Origin: Nisaea sp.
Lineage (GTDB): Bacteria; Pseudomonadota; Alphaproteobacteria; Thalassobaculales; Thalassobaculaceae
Assembly (NCBI RefSeq): GCF_017640745.1
Contig: NZ_JAEPQA010000011.1
Location: forward strand, 1-64,000
Direction of reading: 5' to 3'
Length of the DNA: 64,000 bases
Numbering within the stretch: the first letter of the stretch is position 1; each line of letters begins with the position of its first letter. A program made the translations under genes and the position numbers. The notes beneath the pieces are model-generated. The model saw only the letters and a list, made by a program, of their open reading frames with translations, was not told the origin of the DNA and searched no databases. Positions 1 through 7,670 of this stretch are shown one piece after another.

Positions 1-60
1 AGCATCAGAAGCAACTGGCTGGGTCTTTACCTGACGGCTTGAAGAGGCAAATCGAAATGG

Positions 61-100
61 GCCATTCCCGCGGCGACGCGGGGATGGCTTTTTCTCTTTT
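61..100 (+). terminator. Intrinsic terminator of a plus-strand gene lying left of the window
   Basis: A 12-bp stem (61-72 with 77-88, one G-T pair) closes a 4-nt loop and is followed by a T-rich tract (89-100), the classic rho-independent layout for plus-strand transcription. A short plus-strand reading frame runs from base 1 to a TGA at 40-42, just before the hairpin. It may be the last 13 codons of the upstream gene, but it is too short to identify. Confidence 0.75.
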
Positions 101-103
101 CAG

Positions 104-148
104 GTCCTCGGTGCGTTAGAGAACCATCTCCTCTAACGCACCGAGGAC
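104..148. repeat. Perfect 18-bp inverted repeat with 9-nt loop
   Basis: Bases 104-121 and 131-148 are exact reverse complements, separated by 9 nt. The repeat lies between the plus-strand terminator at 61-100 and the stop codon of pseB at 163-165, so it separates convergent transcription units. Neither side has a T-run, so it is not a textbook intrinsic terminator. It could be an mRNA 3'-end stabiliser, a transcription barrier or a dispersed REP-like element. Confidence 0.8.
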
Positions 149-162
149 GCAAAACCGGGCGG

Positions 163-1191
163 CTAGAGGGTCTCCATCATCTTCGTGAGATCTTCGCCAC
201 TCAACCAGGCGGTATTGGTGTCGCTCGCGTAGCGGAAATCCGGAACGACCATCTTCGCACCGCCATCGAGATAGTCCTTCATCACCCGGTCGCTGTGCGC
301 CGGCAGGATCACGTAGCGGTCTTCAAGCTCCACCGTGGTCCGGGAATCGTCTTCCGAGATCATCACTTCATGCAGCTTCTCGCCCGGACGGATGCCAACG
401 TTGCGCAGCGGCAGATCCGGCGCCATGGTCTTGGCGACGTCGACAATCTTCATGCTCGGGATCTTCGGTACGAAGATTTCCCGCCCCTTCATCATCTGCA
501 GGCTGGAAAGAACGAAATTCACCCCCTGCTGCAGCGTGATCCAGAACCGGGTCATGCGTTCGTCGGTGATCGGCAGGTCCGTCGCTCCTTCGTTCATCAG
601 CTTGCGGAAGAAGGGGATTACGCTGCCCCGCGAGCCGATCACGTTGCCGTATCGCACGACCGAAAACCGGCAGCCCTCATGGCCGGCAATGTTGTTCGCG
701 GCGACGAAGATCTTGTCCGACGCGAGCTTGGTCGCGCCGTAGAGGTTGATCGGATTGGCGGCCTTGTCCGTCGACAGCGCGATGACCTTCTTTACTCCAC
801 TCCGCAATGCCGCTTTAACGACGTTCTCGGCGCCGTGAATGTTGGTCTGCACACATTCGAAGGGATTGTATTCCGCCGCCGGCACATGCTTCATCGCCGC
901 CGCATGAACCACGTAGTCGACCCCGCGCATCGCCAGCTCGAGCCGGTCGACGTCGCGTACATCGCCGATAAAGTATCGGATCGGCCGGCCCGGAAGCGGC
1001 GGGAATTCCTGGGCCATGTCGTAATGTTTCTGCTCGTCCCGGGAAAAAACGATGCAGCGGCGCATCTCGTTATTGGCGAGCGCGGTGCGGATGAACTCCT
1101 TGCCGAAGGACCCGGTCCCGCCGGTCACGAGGACCGTCTTGCCGTCAAGGTCGATCAGGTTCTTGTCGAAATTGAACGCCGTGTAGCTCAT
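163..1191 (-). CDS. pseB: UDP-N-acetylglucosamine 4,6-dehydratase (inverting), PseB family
   Basis: This 342-residue protein is an extended SDR of the PseB/FlaA1 type, which converts UDP-GlcNAc to the 4-keto-6-deoxy-L-arabino sugar, the first step to pseudaminic acid. The Rossmann motif GGTGSFGKE lies near residues 24-32, and the STDKA plus YGATK catalytic region near 140-155, both as in PseB. It is the last gene of a minus-strand run behind pseC, an HlyD-type adaptor and an ABC exporter. A legionaminic or other 6-deoxy-sugar dehydratase is possible, but the PseC neighbour favours PseB. The remaining pse genes (H, F, G, I) are not in the window. Confidence 0.9.
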   Translation of the reverse strand: MSYTAFNFDKNLIDLDGKTVLVTGGTGSFGKEFIRTALANNEMRRCIVFSRDEQKHYDMAQEFPPLPGRPIRYFIGDVRDVDRLELAMRGVDYVVHAAAMKHVPAAEYNPFECVQTNIHGAENVVKAALRSGVKKVIALSTDKAANPINLYGATKLASDKIFVAANNIAGHEGCRFSVVRYGNVIGSRGSVIPFFRKLMNEGATDLPITDERMTRFWITLQQGVNFVLSSLQMMKGREIFVPKIPSMKIVDVAKTMAPDLPLRNVGIRPGEKLHEVMISEDDSRTTVELEDRYVILPAHSDRVMKDYLDGGAKMVVPDFRYASDTNTAWLSGEDLTKMMETL

Positions 1192-1265
1192 GCGATCGTG
1201 GGCCTCACCCTAAGATATTCGAATCAGGCTATTTTGCCCCGTTTGCGGAAACCGGGAAACCGCCT

Positions 1266-2477
1266 TCACAGCTTCAGCACGGAAGCGAGTTCCTCGACCA
1301 CCCGGTCGACGTCGCTTTCCTCCATCGCCGGGAACAGCGGCAGACTGAGACAGCGGGCGTAATAGGCATCGGCCCCGGGCAGGTTCAGCGGACCATATCG
1401 CCTGGCGTAATAGGGCTGACGGTGTACCGGAATATAGTGGACCTGGGTGCCGATTCCGCGTTCCCTGAGGGCGTTCATGACCTCCGTGCGTGCGGTTCCG
1501 AGCGCGTCAAAATCGATCAGCGTCACGGCCAGATGCCAGGCTGGATTGCAGCCACCGGCGACGCGCTGCATCTTCACATGCGGCCCCAGACCGGCGACGC
1601 GTTCCGCATAGCGGTCGCGCAGCGCACGCCGCTTGGCGACGAAGACATCAAGCTTCTTCAGCTGGCTGAGGCCGAGTGCCGCGTTTACGTCCGACAAGCG
1701 GTAGTTATAGCCCGGCAGATGCATCTCGTAATACCAGGGCGCCGGATTGCCGCCTTCGAAGCCCATGGCCTGATTCTGGAACCGCTCCGGCTCCCGTACC
1801 ATACCGTGGTTCCGCGCCCAGCCGAGGCGGTTGGCAAGAACGTCGCTGTTCGTGGTCAGCACGCCCCCCTCGCCGGTCGCGATGGTCTTCACCGGATGGG
1901 TCGAGAACATGGTGATACCGCCGAGCGGACAGGACCCGACCGGCACCATGCCTTGACCGACATCGTACTCCCCGCCGAGGGCGTGACAGGCATCCTCGAC
2001 CATGGCGAGATGGGGAAACACCTTGCGAAGCCCGGCAATGTCCACGGTGTGACCCGTCAGATGGACCGGGAAAATCGCTTTCACCGTCCCTTCGCTCAGG
2101 CCCGCGATGGCGCGCGCCACATGTTCCGCACCCATCAGCCCGGTCTCGGGGTCGACATCCGCGAAGAGCACGTCGGCGTTCACGTACCGGACCGCGTTGG
2201 CGGTCGCGAGGAAGGTGACGCTCGGCACGACGACCACATCGCCGAAATCGAGCCCGAGCGCGATGGCCGCCATGTGGAGTCCGGCGGTGCCGCTTGAGCA
2301 GGCAACCGCATGTTTCGCACCGACACGTTCGGCAAATGCCTTCTCATATGTATCGACGGTCGGCCCGGTGGTCAGGAAGTCCCCACGCAGCACCTCAAGC
2401 ACGGCCTGCTCGTCCTCGGCGTCGATCTGCTGACGGCCGTAGGGAAGAAAACTCTTGGGCGGGGCCGTGTCTTTCAT
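1266..2477 (-). CDS. pseC: UDP-4-amino-4,6-dideoxy-N-acetyl-beta-L-altrosamine transaminase, PseC family
   Basis: This 403-residue protein is a DegT/DnrJ/EryC1-type PLP aminotransferase. It would aminate the PseB product at C4. The N-terminus (LPYGRQQIDAEDEQAVLEVL) is typical of PseC. The Schiff-base lysine is expected in HPVKTIATGEGG near residue 195, and the ACSSGTAGLH cofactor loop lies near residue 60. The start is 4 bp from the stop of the upstream HlyD-type gene, so the two are probably translationally linked. The gap to pseB is 74 bp. Confidence 0.9.
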   Translation of the reverse strand: MKDTAPPKSFLPYGRQQIDAEDEQAVLEVLRGDFLTTGPTVDTYEKAFAERVGAKHAVACSSGTAGLHMAAIALGLDFGDVVVVPSVTFLATANAVRYVNADVLFADVDPETGLMGAEHVARAIAGLSEGTVKAIFPVHLTGHTVDIAGLRKVFPHLAMVEDACHALGGEYDVGQGMVPVGSCPLGGITMFSTHPVKTIATGEGGVLTTNSDVLANRLGWARNHGMVREPERFQNQAMGFEGGNPAPWYYEMHLPGYNYRLSDVNAALGLSQLKKLDVFVAKRRALRDRYAERVAGLGPHVKMQRVAGGCNPAWHLAVTLIDFDALGTARTEVMNALRERGIGTQVHYIPVHRQPYYARRYGPLNLPGADAYYARCLSLPLFPAMEESDVDRVVEELASVLKL

Positions 2478-2481
2478 GGTG

Positions 2482-3819
2482 TCAATTTTCCCTCAAACCA
2501 AGCTCGAAGCTGCGAACCAGCGGCGCGAGCAGATATTCAAGCAGGGTCTGATCCCCTGTCGAGATAATTACGGTCGCCGGCATGCCCTGTACGAGCTCGA
2601 GCTCCGGCTGCTTGGCAAGGCTATCCCGGTCAAGTTCCACCCGTGCCTCATAATAGGGGGCGCCGCGCTCGGGCTGGACGATATCGGCCGAAACGGTGAG
2701 CAGCTTGCCGTCGATCGGCTGGGTGGTGCGCTGGCTGAACGAGGTCAGACGCACACTGGCCATGGCCCCCACCTCGACGACGTCGATATCCGCCGGATCG
2801 ATCCGCGCCTTGACGACCAGAGTGTCGCCCTGGGGAACGATGCCCAAGATCGGCTCGCCCGGACCGATGACACCGCCCACCGTAAAGAACCGCAGACCGT
2901 AGACCCGTCCACTCTGCGGCGCCCGGATCCGGGTCCGGTCAAGCGCGTCGCGCGCGGCCTTGAGACGATCCTTCAGATCGATCAGTTGATCCTGAACCTC
3001 GCGCAGGCTGGTCTCCACCTCGGTCTTGAACCGCTCCTGTGTGTTGAGGAGCTGAAACTCGGTCTCGGCGATGGTCTGCTCCGCCCGGGCGATCAGCGCC
3101 TTGCGGTTGCCGATGCTGCCTTCGAGCTGGACGGCGGTGCGCTCCAGCGCAAGCAGGCGCGGCTTTCGTTCCAGTCCCTTCTCGTAGAGCACCCGGACGT
3201 CCGCGATCTCTTCCTGGATCAGTTCGTACTGCCGCGCATCCGCCCGCTGCTGGGCCAGAAGCGCGGTGATCTCTTCCCGGGTTTTCTGGATCCGTCGCTT
3301 CAGCAGCCCGAACTGGCTGTCCCGCGCGCTGATCCGGTTGGCGAAAAGCCGCTGCTGTCCGGCGATGACTTCCTGAACGTCGGGATCGGATGCCGCCGCG
3401 ACCAGCTCCTGGGGAAAGTTCACCTCGGCAAGGTCGTCCCGTTCAGCCTCGAGGCGCGCCTTGGTGCCGAGATGTGTCAGGTACTGCTTGCGGAGCAATT
3501 CGAACTCGACCGAGGCACGGGTATCGTCGAGCCGGATCAGGATGTCCCCCTCGCGAACGACATCTCCGTCCCTGACATTGATCGCCTCGATGATTCCGCC
3601 TTCGAGGTGCTGCACGGTTTTCTGGTTGCTGGAGACCTGCAACTGACCCTGGGCGATCGCGCCGCTGCCAAGCGGCGCCAGCGCCGCCCACAGCCCAAAG
3701 CCGCCAAAGAAGAGTAACAGGACCACGAACCCGGCCCAGACGACCGGACGCCAGGCTTTCGGATTTTCGGCTTCCGAAAGCTCGAAGGCATCGTTCAGAT
3801 CGTTGGCCGCATTCGACAT
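2482..3819 (-). CDS. HlyD-family type I secretion periplasmic adaptor
   Basis: This 445-residue membrane fusion protein has a cytoplasmic N-terminus, one transmembrane helix (about residues 28-48), a biotinyl-lipoyl-like segment (QHLEGGIIEAINVRDGDVV), a long coiled-coil hairpin (about 130-290) and a beta-barrel C-terminal part (SGRVYGLRFFTVGGVIGPGEPIL). It would bridge the inner-membrane ABC exporter encoded just upstream to an outer-membrane TolC-type channel. The exporter-adaptor pairing is of the PrtD/PrtE type. No TolC homologue or obvious RTX cargo gene lies in the window. Confidence 0.92.
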   Translation of the reverse strand: MSNAANDLNDAFELSEAENPKAWRPVVWAGFVVLLLFFGGFGLWAALAPLGSGAIAQGQLQVSSNQKTVQHLEGGIIEAINVRDGDVVREGDILIRLDDTRASVEFELLRKQYLTHLGTKARLEAERDDLAEVNFPQELVAAASDPDVQEVIAGQQRLFANRISARDSQFGLLKRRIQKTREEITALLAQQRADARQYELIQEEIADVRVLYEKGLERKPRLLALERTAVQLEGSIGNRKALIARAEQTIAETEFQLLNTQERFKTEVETSLREVQDQLIDLKDRLKAARDALDRTRIRAPQSGRVYGLRFFTVGGVIGPGEPILGIVPQGDTLVVKARIDPADIDVVEVGAMASVRLTSFSQRTTQPIDGKLLTVSADIVQPERGAPYYEARVELDRDSLAKQPELELVQGMPATVIISTGDQTLLEYLLAPLVRSFELGLREN

Positions 3820-3865
3820 CTTTGGTCCCTATTGCGGGTCGGCGTAACCGGGCCCGGGCGAAGTG

Positions 3866-6187
3866 TTACTGCTTGGCACGGGGGCGCCCGGAGATGGACT
3901 GAATATCCTCGATATTGAGCGCCGCGGCCGGACGGATATTGGACGGCGGAGCAACGGATATCGGTCCCCGGGACGGCTTGGCCGTCTCGGCGGGAGCCTG
4001 TGGCTCCGGCGTCGAATTGTTTGCGGGTCTCGGAGCGGGCCGGACCGGGATGGCCTGCGGCGGCGGATGCATGCGCACCGTCTCCACCATTTTCGGCGGC
4101 CGCACCATCGGACCGGAACCTTCATCTGCGGGCGCCGGAGCGGTGCCCGGGGCCGGGCCCCGGCGGGCGAGGATTTCCATCGCCTGTGCAGATCCCTGAC
4201 CCAGCTTCGGACGGACGCCATGCCCGGTTCCTGGCTGCAACGTCGGCGGGATACCTTCGTTCGATCGGGCCCTGCGCGCAGACGGCATCCCCGACGGCAT
4301 GGCCGGCGGCGGGGGAAGATTTGCGGCCGGCACGCCCGGAATTCCCCTACGGGCGGGACTCGGGCCCACCTTTTGCTCGACGGGCTCAGGCCGTTCTGGC
4401 GGCGGCATGCGGCGGCGATCAGCCTCCGGCCGGCCACTTTGCGGCCCGGCTTCGTCAGGTTTTCCGGACGGCCTGGCCTGCTGCGGGGGCATCGTCGTCG
4501 GCCCCATCCCCGCGCTGGCCAGCACCTCGTCGCGCGAGCCGTATTTGTTGATCATGCCCTCCTGCAACACGAGCAGCTTGTCCATGTTGGCAAGCGCCTG
4601 CACCCGGTGGGTAATCATGATGATAGTCGCCCCGCGTTCCTTGAGCTCGTTCAGCGCCTTTACCAGCGCTTCGTCGCCCTTGGAATCCAGGTTCGAGTTC
4701 GGCTCATCCAGAACCACCAGCGACGGTTCGCCATAAAGCGCCCTCGCCAGGGCAACCCGTTGCCGCTGACCGCCGGAGAGCAACGCTCCGGAATTGCCGA
4801 TATCCGTGTCGTAGCCGTTCGGAAGCTGCAGGATGAGATCATGCAGCCCCGCCAGCTTGGCGGCCGCGATCACCTGTTCGGGATCCGGCTCGGAATCCAG
4901 CCGCGCGATGTTCTCGGCAATGGTTCCGCCGAACAGCTCGATGTCCTGCGGCATATATCCGATGTGCCTGCCGAGGCTTTCGGTGCTCCAGTTGTAAATA
5001 TCGGCACCGTCGAGGCGTACATGCCCGACATGCGGTTTCTCGACCCCCACGATCAGGCGGGCGAGAGTCGATTTTCCGGCCGCCGACGGCCCGACAACGC
5101 CGAGCGCTTCGCCCGGTTTCACCTCGAGACTGATCCGTTGCAAGATCGGCCGCGGCGCCCCACGCGGCTGATATCCGACGCCTTCAAGCACCAGATGGCC
5201 CTTCGGCGCAGGCAGTTCCATCCGCCGTATGCCGGACTGGGCATTGACCAGCGCCGTTTCGATAGTGCGATAGGCGGAGAGCGCCTCGACCAGGTGGCGC
5301 GCCTGCCCGATCGCCATTTCGACCGGCTGCAGCGCCCGGCCGAGGATCAGCGAGCAGGCAATCATCATGCCCGGCGTCATGTCGACTTCCGGGTTGATGA
5401 TCTGCAGCACGGCCACAGTCATGATCACCATCTGCAGGAGCATGCGGGCGGACTTCGAGACAGCGCTGAGGATCGCGGCCCGGTCGCTCGCCCGCCCCTG
5501 CAGGCTAAGCACCTGCTCGTTCTCGCGGTGCCAGCGCCCCATGATGTTGCGGCGCATCCCCATGCTCTCGACGACAGCGGCGTTACGCACTGCGGATTCG
5601 GCGGCGGAGTAGGCCTTGGAGGAGAATTCCTGCGCCGCGTTCAGCGCCGGCCGCGTCATCCGGTCGTTGATCACCCCGAGCGCGAACATCACGAGCGCAC
5701 CGATCGCCGCGGCGAGTCCCATGGCCGGATTGATCCAGAGAATCAGCGCGAGAAAGACCGGGACCCACGGCACGTCCAGCATGGTCAGCATGCCGGGGCC
5801 GGTGAGAAACATGCGCAGCGTGCTGAGCGAACGCAGCGGGTTGCTGTTCGGCTGACTGCCGCGGTCGAGCGCGTCTGTGATGATGGAGGAAAGCAGGATC
5901 GGGCCGATGCGGCGGTCGATCCAGCCGCTGATGCGCACGAAGGCATAGGCCCGGATGGTGTCGAGCGTGGCCTGGATCGCAAGCGCGAAGCCGGCAATCC
6001 CGAGCAGCAGGAACAGCGTCGCTTCGCTGCGGCTTGCCAGAACCCGGTCGAAAACCTGGAACATGAAGACCGGCAGGGTCAGCATCAGCAGATTGACGGC
6101 GAAGCTGAACACACCGGCGGAGAAAAGCGCCGTGTAGCAGGCTCGCATCAACCGGTTGACGGTTACGGGCTGATCCGCCCCTGCCAT
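3866..6187 (-). CDS. Type I secretion ABC transporter (PrtD-like) with long proline-rich C-terminal tail
   Basis: The exporter core is about 560 residues: a six-helix membrane domain, then an ATPase with Walker A (GPSAAGKST, about residue 365-373), signature LSGGQRQR, Walker B VVLDEPNSNLD and the switch histidine in ITHR. It is followed by a tail of about 212 residues rich in Pro, Arg and Ala that PrtD-type exporters normally lack. I chose the ATG at 6187 because a GAGG ribosome site sits 7 nt upstream; an in-frame start at 6235 adds 16 residues of poor quality. The gene heads the run exporter-adaptor-pseC-pseB, which suggests secretion of a glycoconjugate-associated or glycosylated protein. 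Confidence 0.92.
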   Translation of the reverse strand: MAGADQPVTVNRLMRACYTALFSAGVFSFAVNLLMLTLPVFMFQVFDRVLASRSEATLFLLLGIAGFALAIQATLDTIRAYAFVRISGWIDRRIGPILLSSIITDALDRGSQPNSNPLRSLSTLRMFLTGPGMLTMLDVPWVPVFLALILWINPAMGLAAAIGALVMFALGVINDRMTRPALNAAQEFSSKAYSAAESAVRNAAVVESMGMRRNIMGRWHRENEQVLSLQGRASDRAAILSAVSKSARMLLQMVIMTVAVLQIINPEVDMTPGMMIACSLILGRALQPVEMAIGQARHLVEALSAYRTIETALVNAQSGIRRMELPAPKGHLVLEGVGYQPRGAPRPILQRISLEVKPGEALGVVGPSAAGKSTLARLIVGVEKPHVGHVRLDGADIYNWSTESLGRHIGYMPQDIELFGGTIAENIARLDSEPDPEQVIAAAKLAGLHDLILQLPNGYDTDIGNSGALLSGGQRQRVALARALYGEPSLVVLDEPNSNLDSKGDEALVKALNELKERGATIIMITHRVQALANMDKLLVLQEGMINKYGSRDEVLASAGMGPTTMPPQQARPSGKPDEAGPQSGRPEADRRRMPPPERPEPVEQKVGPSPARRGIPGVPAANLPPPPAMPSGMPSARRARSNEGIPPTLQPGTGHGVRPKLGQGSAQAMEILARRGPAPGTAPAPADEGSGPMVRPPKMVETVRMHPPPQAIPVRPAPRPANNSTPEPQAPAETAKPSRGPISVAPPSNIRPAAALNIEDIQSISGRPRAKQ

Positions 6188-6347
6188 GAAATCACCTCGG
6201 TACGACCATCCGGACACAACCGCGCAAATTTTCACGCGGCTTTTGGCTCAAAGACAATCAATACCATACATGATTCGCCGAAGCGAAACATGAAGTCTCT
6301 GGTCTTGGTTATTGATTTTTAGTCGAAAAGGCCGGATGGCCGAGACT

Positions 6348-6653
6348 TCAATCCTCGGTGAATTTCGCCAGGTCGATATCGCCGTGACGGAACGGGACCC
6401 AATACTTGGTCTCCGGATTGAACTGCAGACCGTAGATGTTGGTGCAGAAAATCTTGGTCGGCGGGGTCTGGCCCTCGCCTTCGGTACGGGCGACGTCGAC
6501 CAGATCGGCCGGCTTGAAATAGGTTTCCCAGGCCGCCGAGACGTCGGAGCGCTCTTGCTCGGAGAGATCGTTCACCTGCATGGCGAGATCCCAAGTCTGC
6601 TCAAGATCATTCCAAAGGTCGTCGAGATACTTGCCCATCGGTCCAAAATCCAC
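6348..6653 (-). CDS. Conserved-looking small hypothetical protein, 101 residues
   Basis: I do not recognise a family. The protein is acidic and tryptophan-rich, with no signal peptide or membrane helix (LDDLWNDLEQTWDLAMQVNDL, then TKIFCTNIYGLQFNPETKYW). The furthest start is GTG at 6653. An ATG at 6638 is an alternative start, and neither has a strong ribosome site. It lies upstream of the exporter operon on the same strand, with 160 bp between them, and diverges from the sulfotransferase gene. It could be an exported or accessory protein of that locus, but nothing in the sequence proves it. Confidence 0.6.
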   Translation of the reverse strand: MDFGPMGKYLDDLWNDLEQTWDLAMQVNDLSEQERSDVSAAWETYFKPADLVDVARTEGEGQTPPTKIFCTNIYGLQFNPETKYWVPFRHGDIDLAKFTED

Positions 6654-6773
6654 AGTGTCATGTGCGGTTTGTCTTCATCGCCTTATATCGGATCGGTTTC
6701 GGCAGGTGAAGGTATAAATTACAGCTTGGCGGAGCGCCGGGCCTTGGAATATCAAAGCGCTTCACGTGTTGTC

Positions 6774-6794
6774 GCACCTTTCAAGGTGCAGGAG
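6774..6794 (+). promoter_or_regulatory. Hairpin directly abutting the sulfotransferase ribosome site
   Basis: Arms GCACCTT (6774-6780) and AAGGTGC (6783-6789) pair perfectly around a 2-nt centre (in RNA the loop would open to at least 4 nt). The AGGAG ribosome site (6790-6794) follows at once, 5 nt before the GTG start at 6800. The geometry would allow the hairpin to affect ribosome access, or the site could be a DNA dyad bound by a protein. Confidence 0.45.
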
Positions 6795-6799
6795 TCGGT

Positions 6800-7618
6800 G
6801 TGCTTTTCAAGCTGTTCGAGAACCTGTTTTCCCACCCGGACACGACCAGTCCGCTGCTCATCGGAGCCACCGGCGGCTCGGGGACCCGGGCCCTGCACGG
6901 CGCCCTCAAAGAAGCAGGCTTCTTCGTCGGAGAGCGACTCAACCATGCCGGCGACGCGATGGATTTCGAACCGTTTCTCGATGCCAACATCAATCCGGTT
7001 CTGCGCGAAACCCGGTCCCTCGACTACAGCCTCGATGACCTGAGCGACAGTGTGCGCTCGGCGGCGGTCCGCGAATTCCGCGCCGCTCTCAAGCATTACA
7101 CGCGCGAATTGCCGCGGAATGCGTCGAACTGGGGTTGGAAGAATCCTCGCAGCATGTACGTTCTGCCGATCGTAGCAGACGCCTGCCCCGGCATGCGTTT
7201 CCTGCACCTTGTCCGGGACGGCCGCGACATGGCCCTGAGCGACAACCAGAACCAGCCGAACAAGCACTACGACGCCCTCTTCGGTGAAACCTACAGCGGC
7301 GAGAGCCCCGAAAACGCGATCCGCCTCTGGGCGACCGCAAACATGCAGGTCGCGGATTGGGGCGAGCGCGTCCTCGGCCAGCGCTATGTGCGAATTCGTT
7401 TCGAAGATCTCTGCGCGACACCGCGCGCAACCCTGACGGAAGCGCTCATTGCCAACGGTTTGGAGGAGGACCTCGCCGGTCAGGTCGGCTCGGCCGCCGA
7501 AGCGGTGATCCGAATGCCGGAGTCCGTCGGCCGCTGGAATCGGCTTCCAGATCAGGAGAAGGGCAGCCTCAGCGAAATCGGCTCGAAAGCTCTCGCGCGC
7601 TTCGGCTACGCGACGTGA
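6800..7618 (+). CDS. Sulfotransferase family protein
   Basis: This 272-residue protein has the PAPS-dependent sulfotransferase layout: a P-loop-like 5'-phosphosulfate motif (GATGGSGTR, residues 22-30) and a second PAPS-binding segment (WGWKNPRSMYVLP followed by LHLVRDGRDMA). It would transfer sulfate to a carbohydrate or other acceptor, which the sequence does not reveal. The start is GTG with AGGAG 5 nt upstream. A second, larger gene with its own sulfotransferase-like domain follows 52 bp later, so the pair likely acts on the same sulfated glycan. Confidence 0.85.
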   Translation: MLFKLFENLFSHPDTTSPLLIGATGGSGTRALHGALKEAGFFVGERLNHAGDAMDFEPFLDANINPVLRETRSLDYSLDDLSDSVRSAAVREFRAALKHYTRELPRNASNWGWKNPRSMYVLPIVADACPGMRFLHLVRDGRDMALSDNQNQPNKHYDALFGETYSGESPENAIRLWATANMQVADWGERVLGQRYVRIRFEDLCATPRATLTEALIANGLEEDLAGQVGSAAEAVIRMPESVGRWNRLPDQEKGSLSEIGSKALARFGYAT

Positions 7619-7670
7619 AAGCGCCGGTTCGCTCCCCTGTACCAGCCAATATCGCGGAACCGGGAGCTTT

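Noticed and set aside
3863-6322. 819-codon open frame on the plus strand opposite the ABC exporter
   Set aside because: It is a shadow of the exporter gene: GC-rich codon bias opens the antisense frame, and the product is Arg/His/Gly-rich without a domain.
6325-6341. Weak GGCC/GGCC hairpin with a short T-run after the 101-residue gene
   Set aside because: The 4-bp stem is too short for a confident intrinsic terminator.
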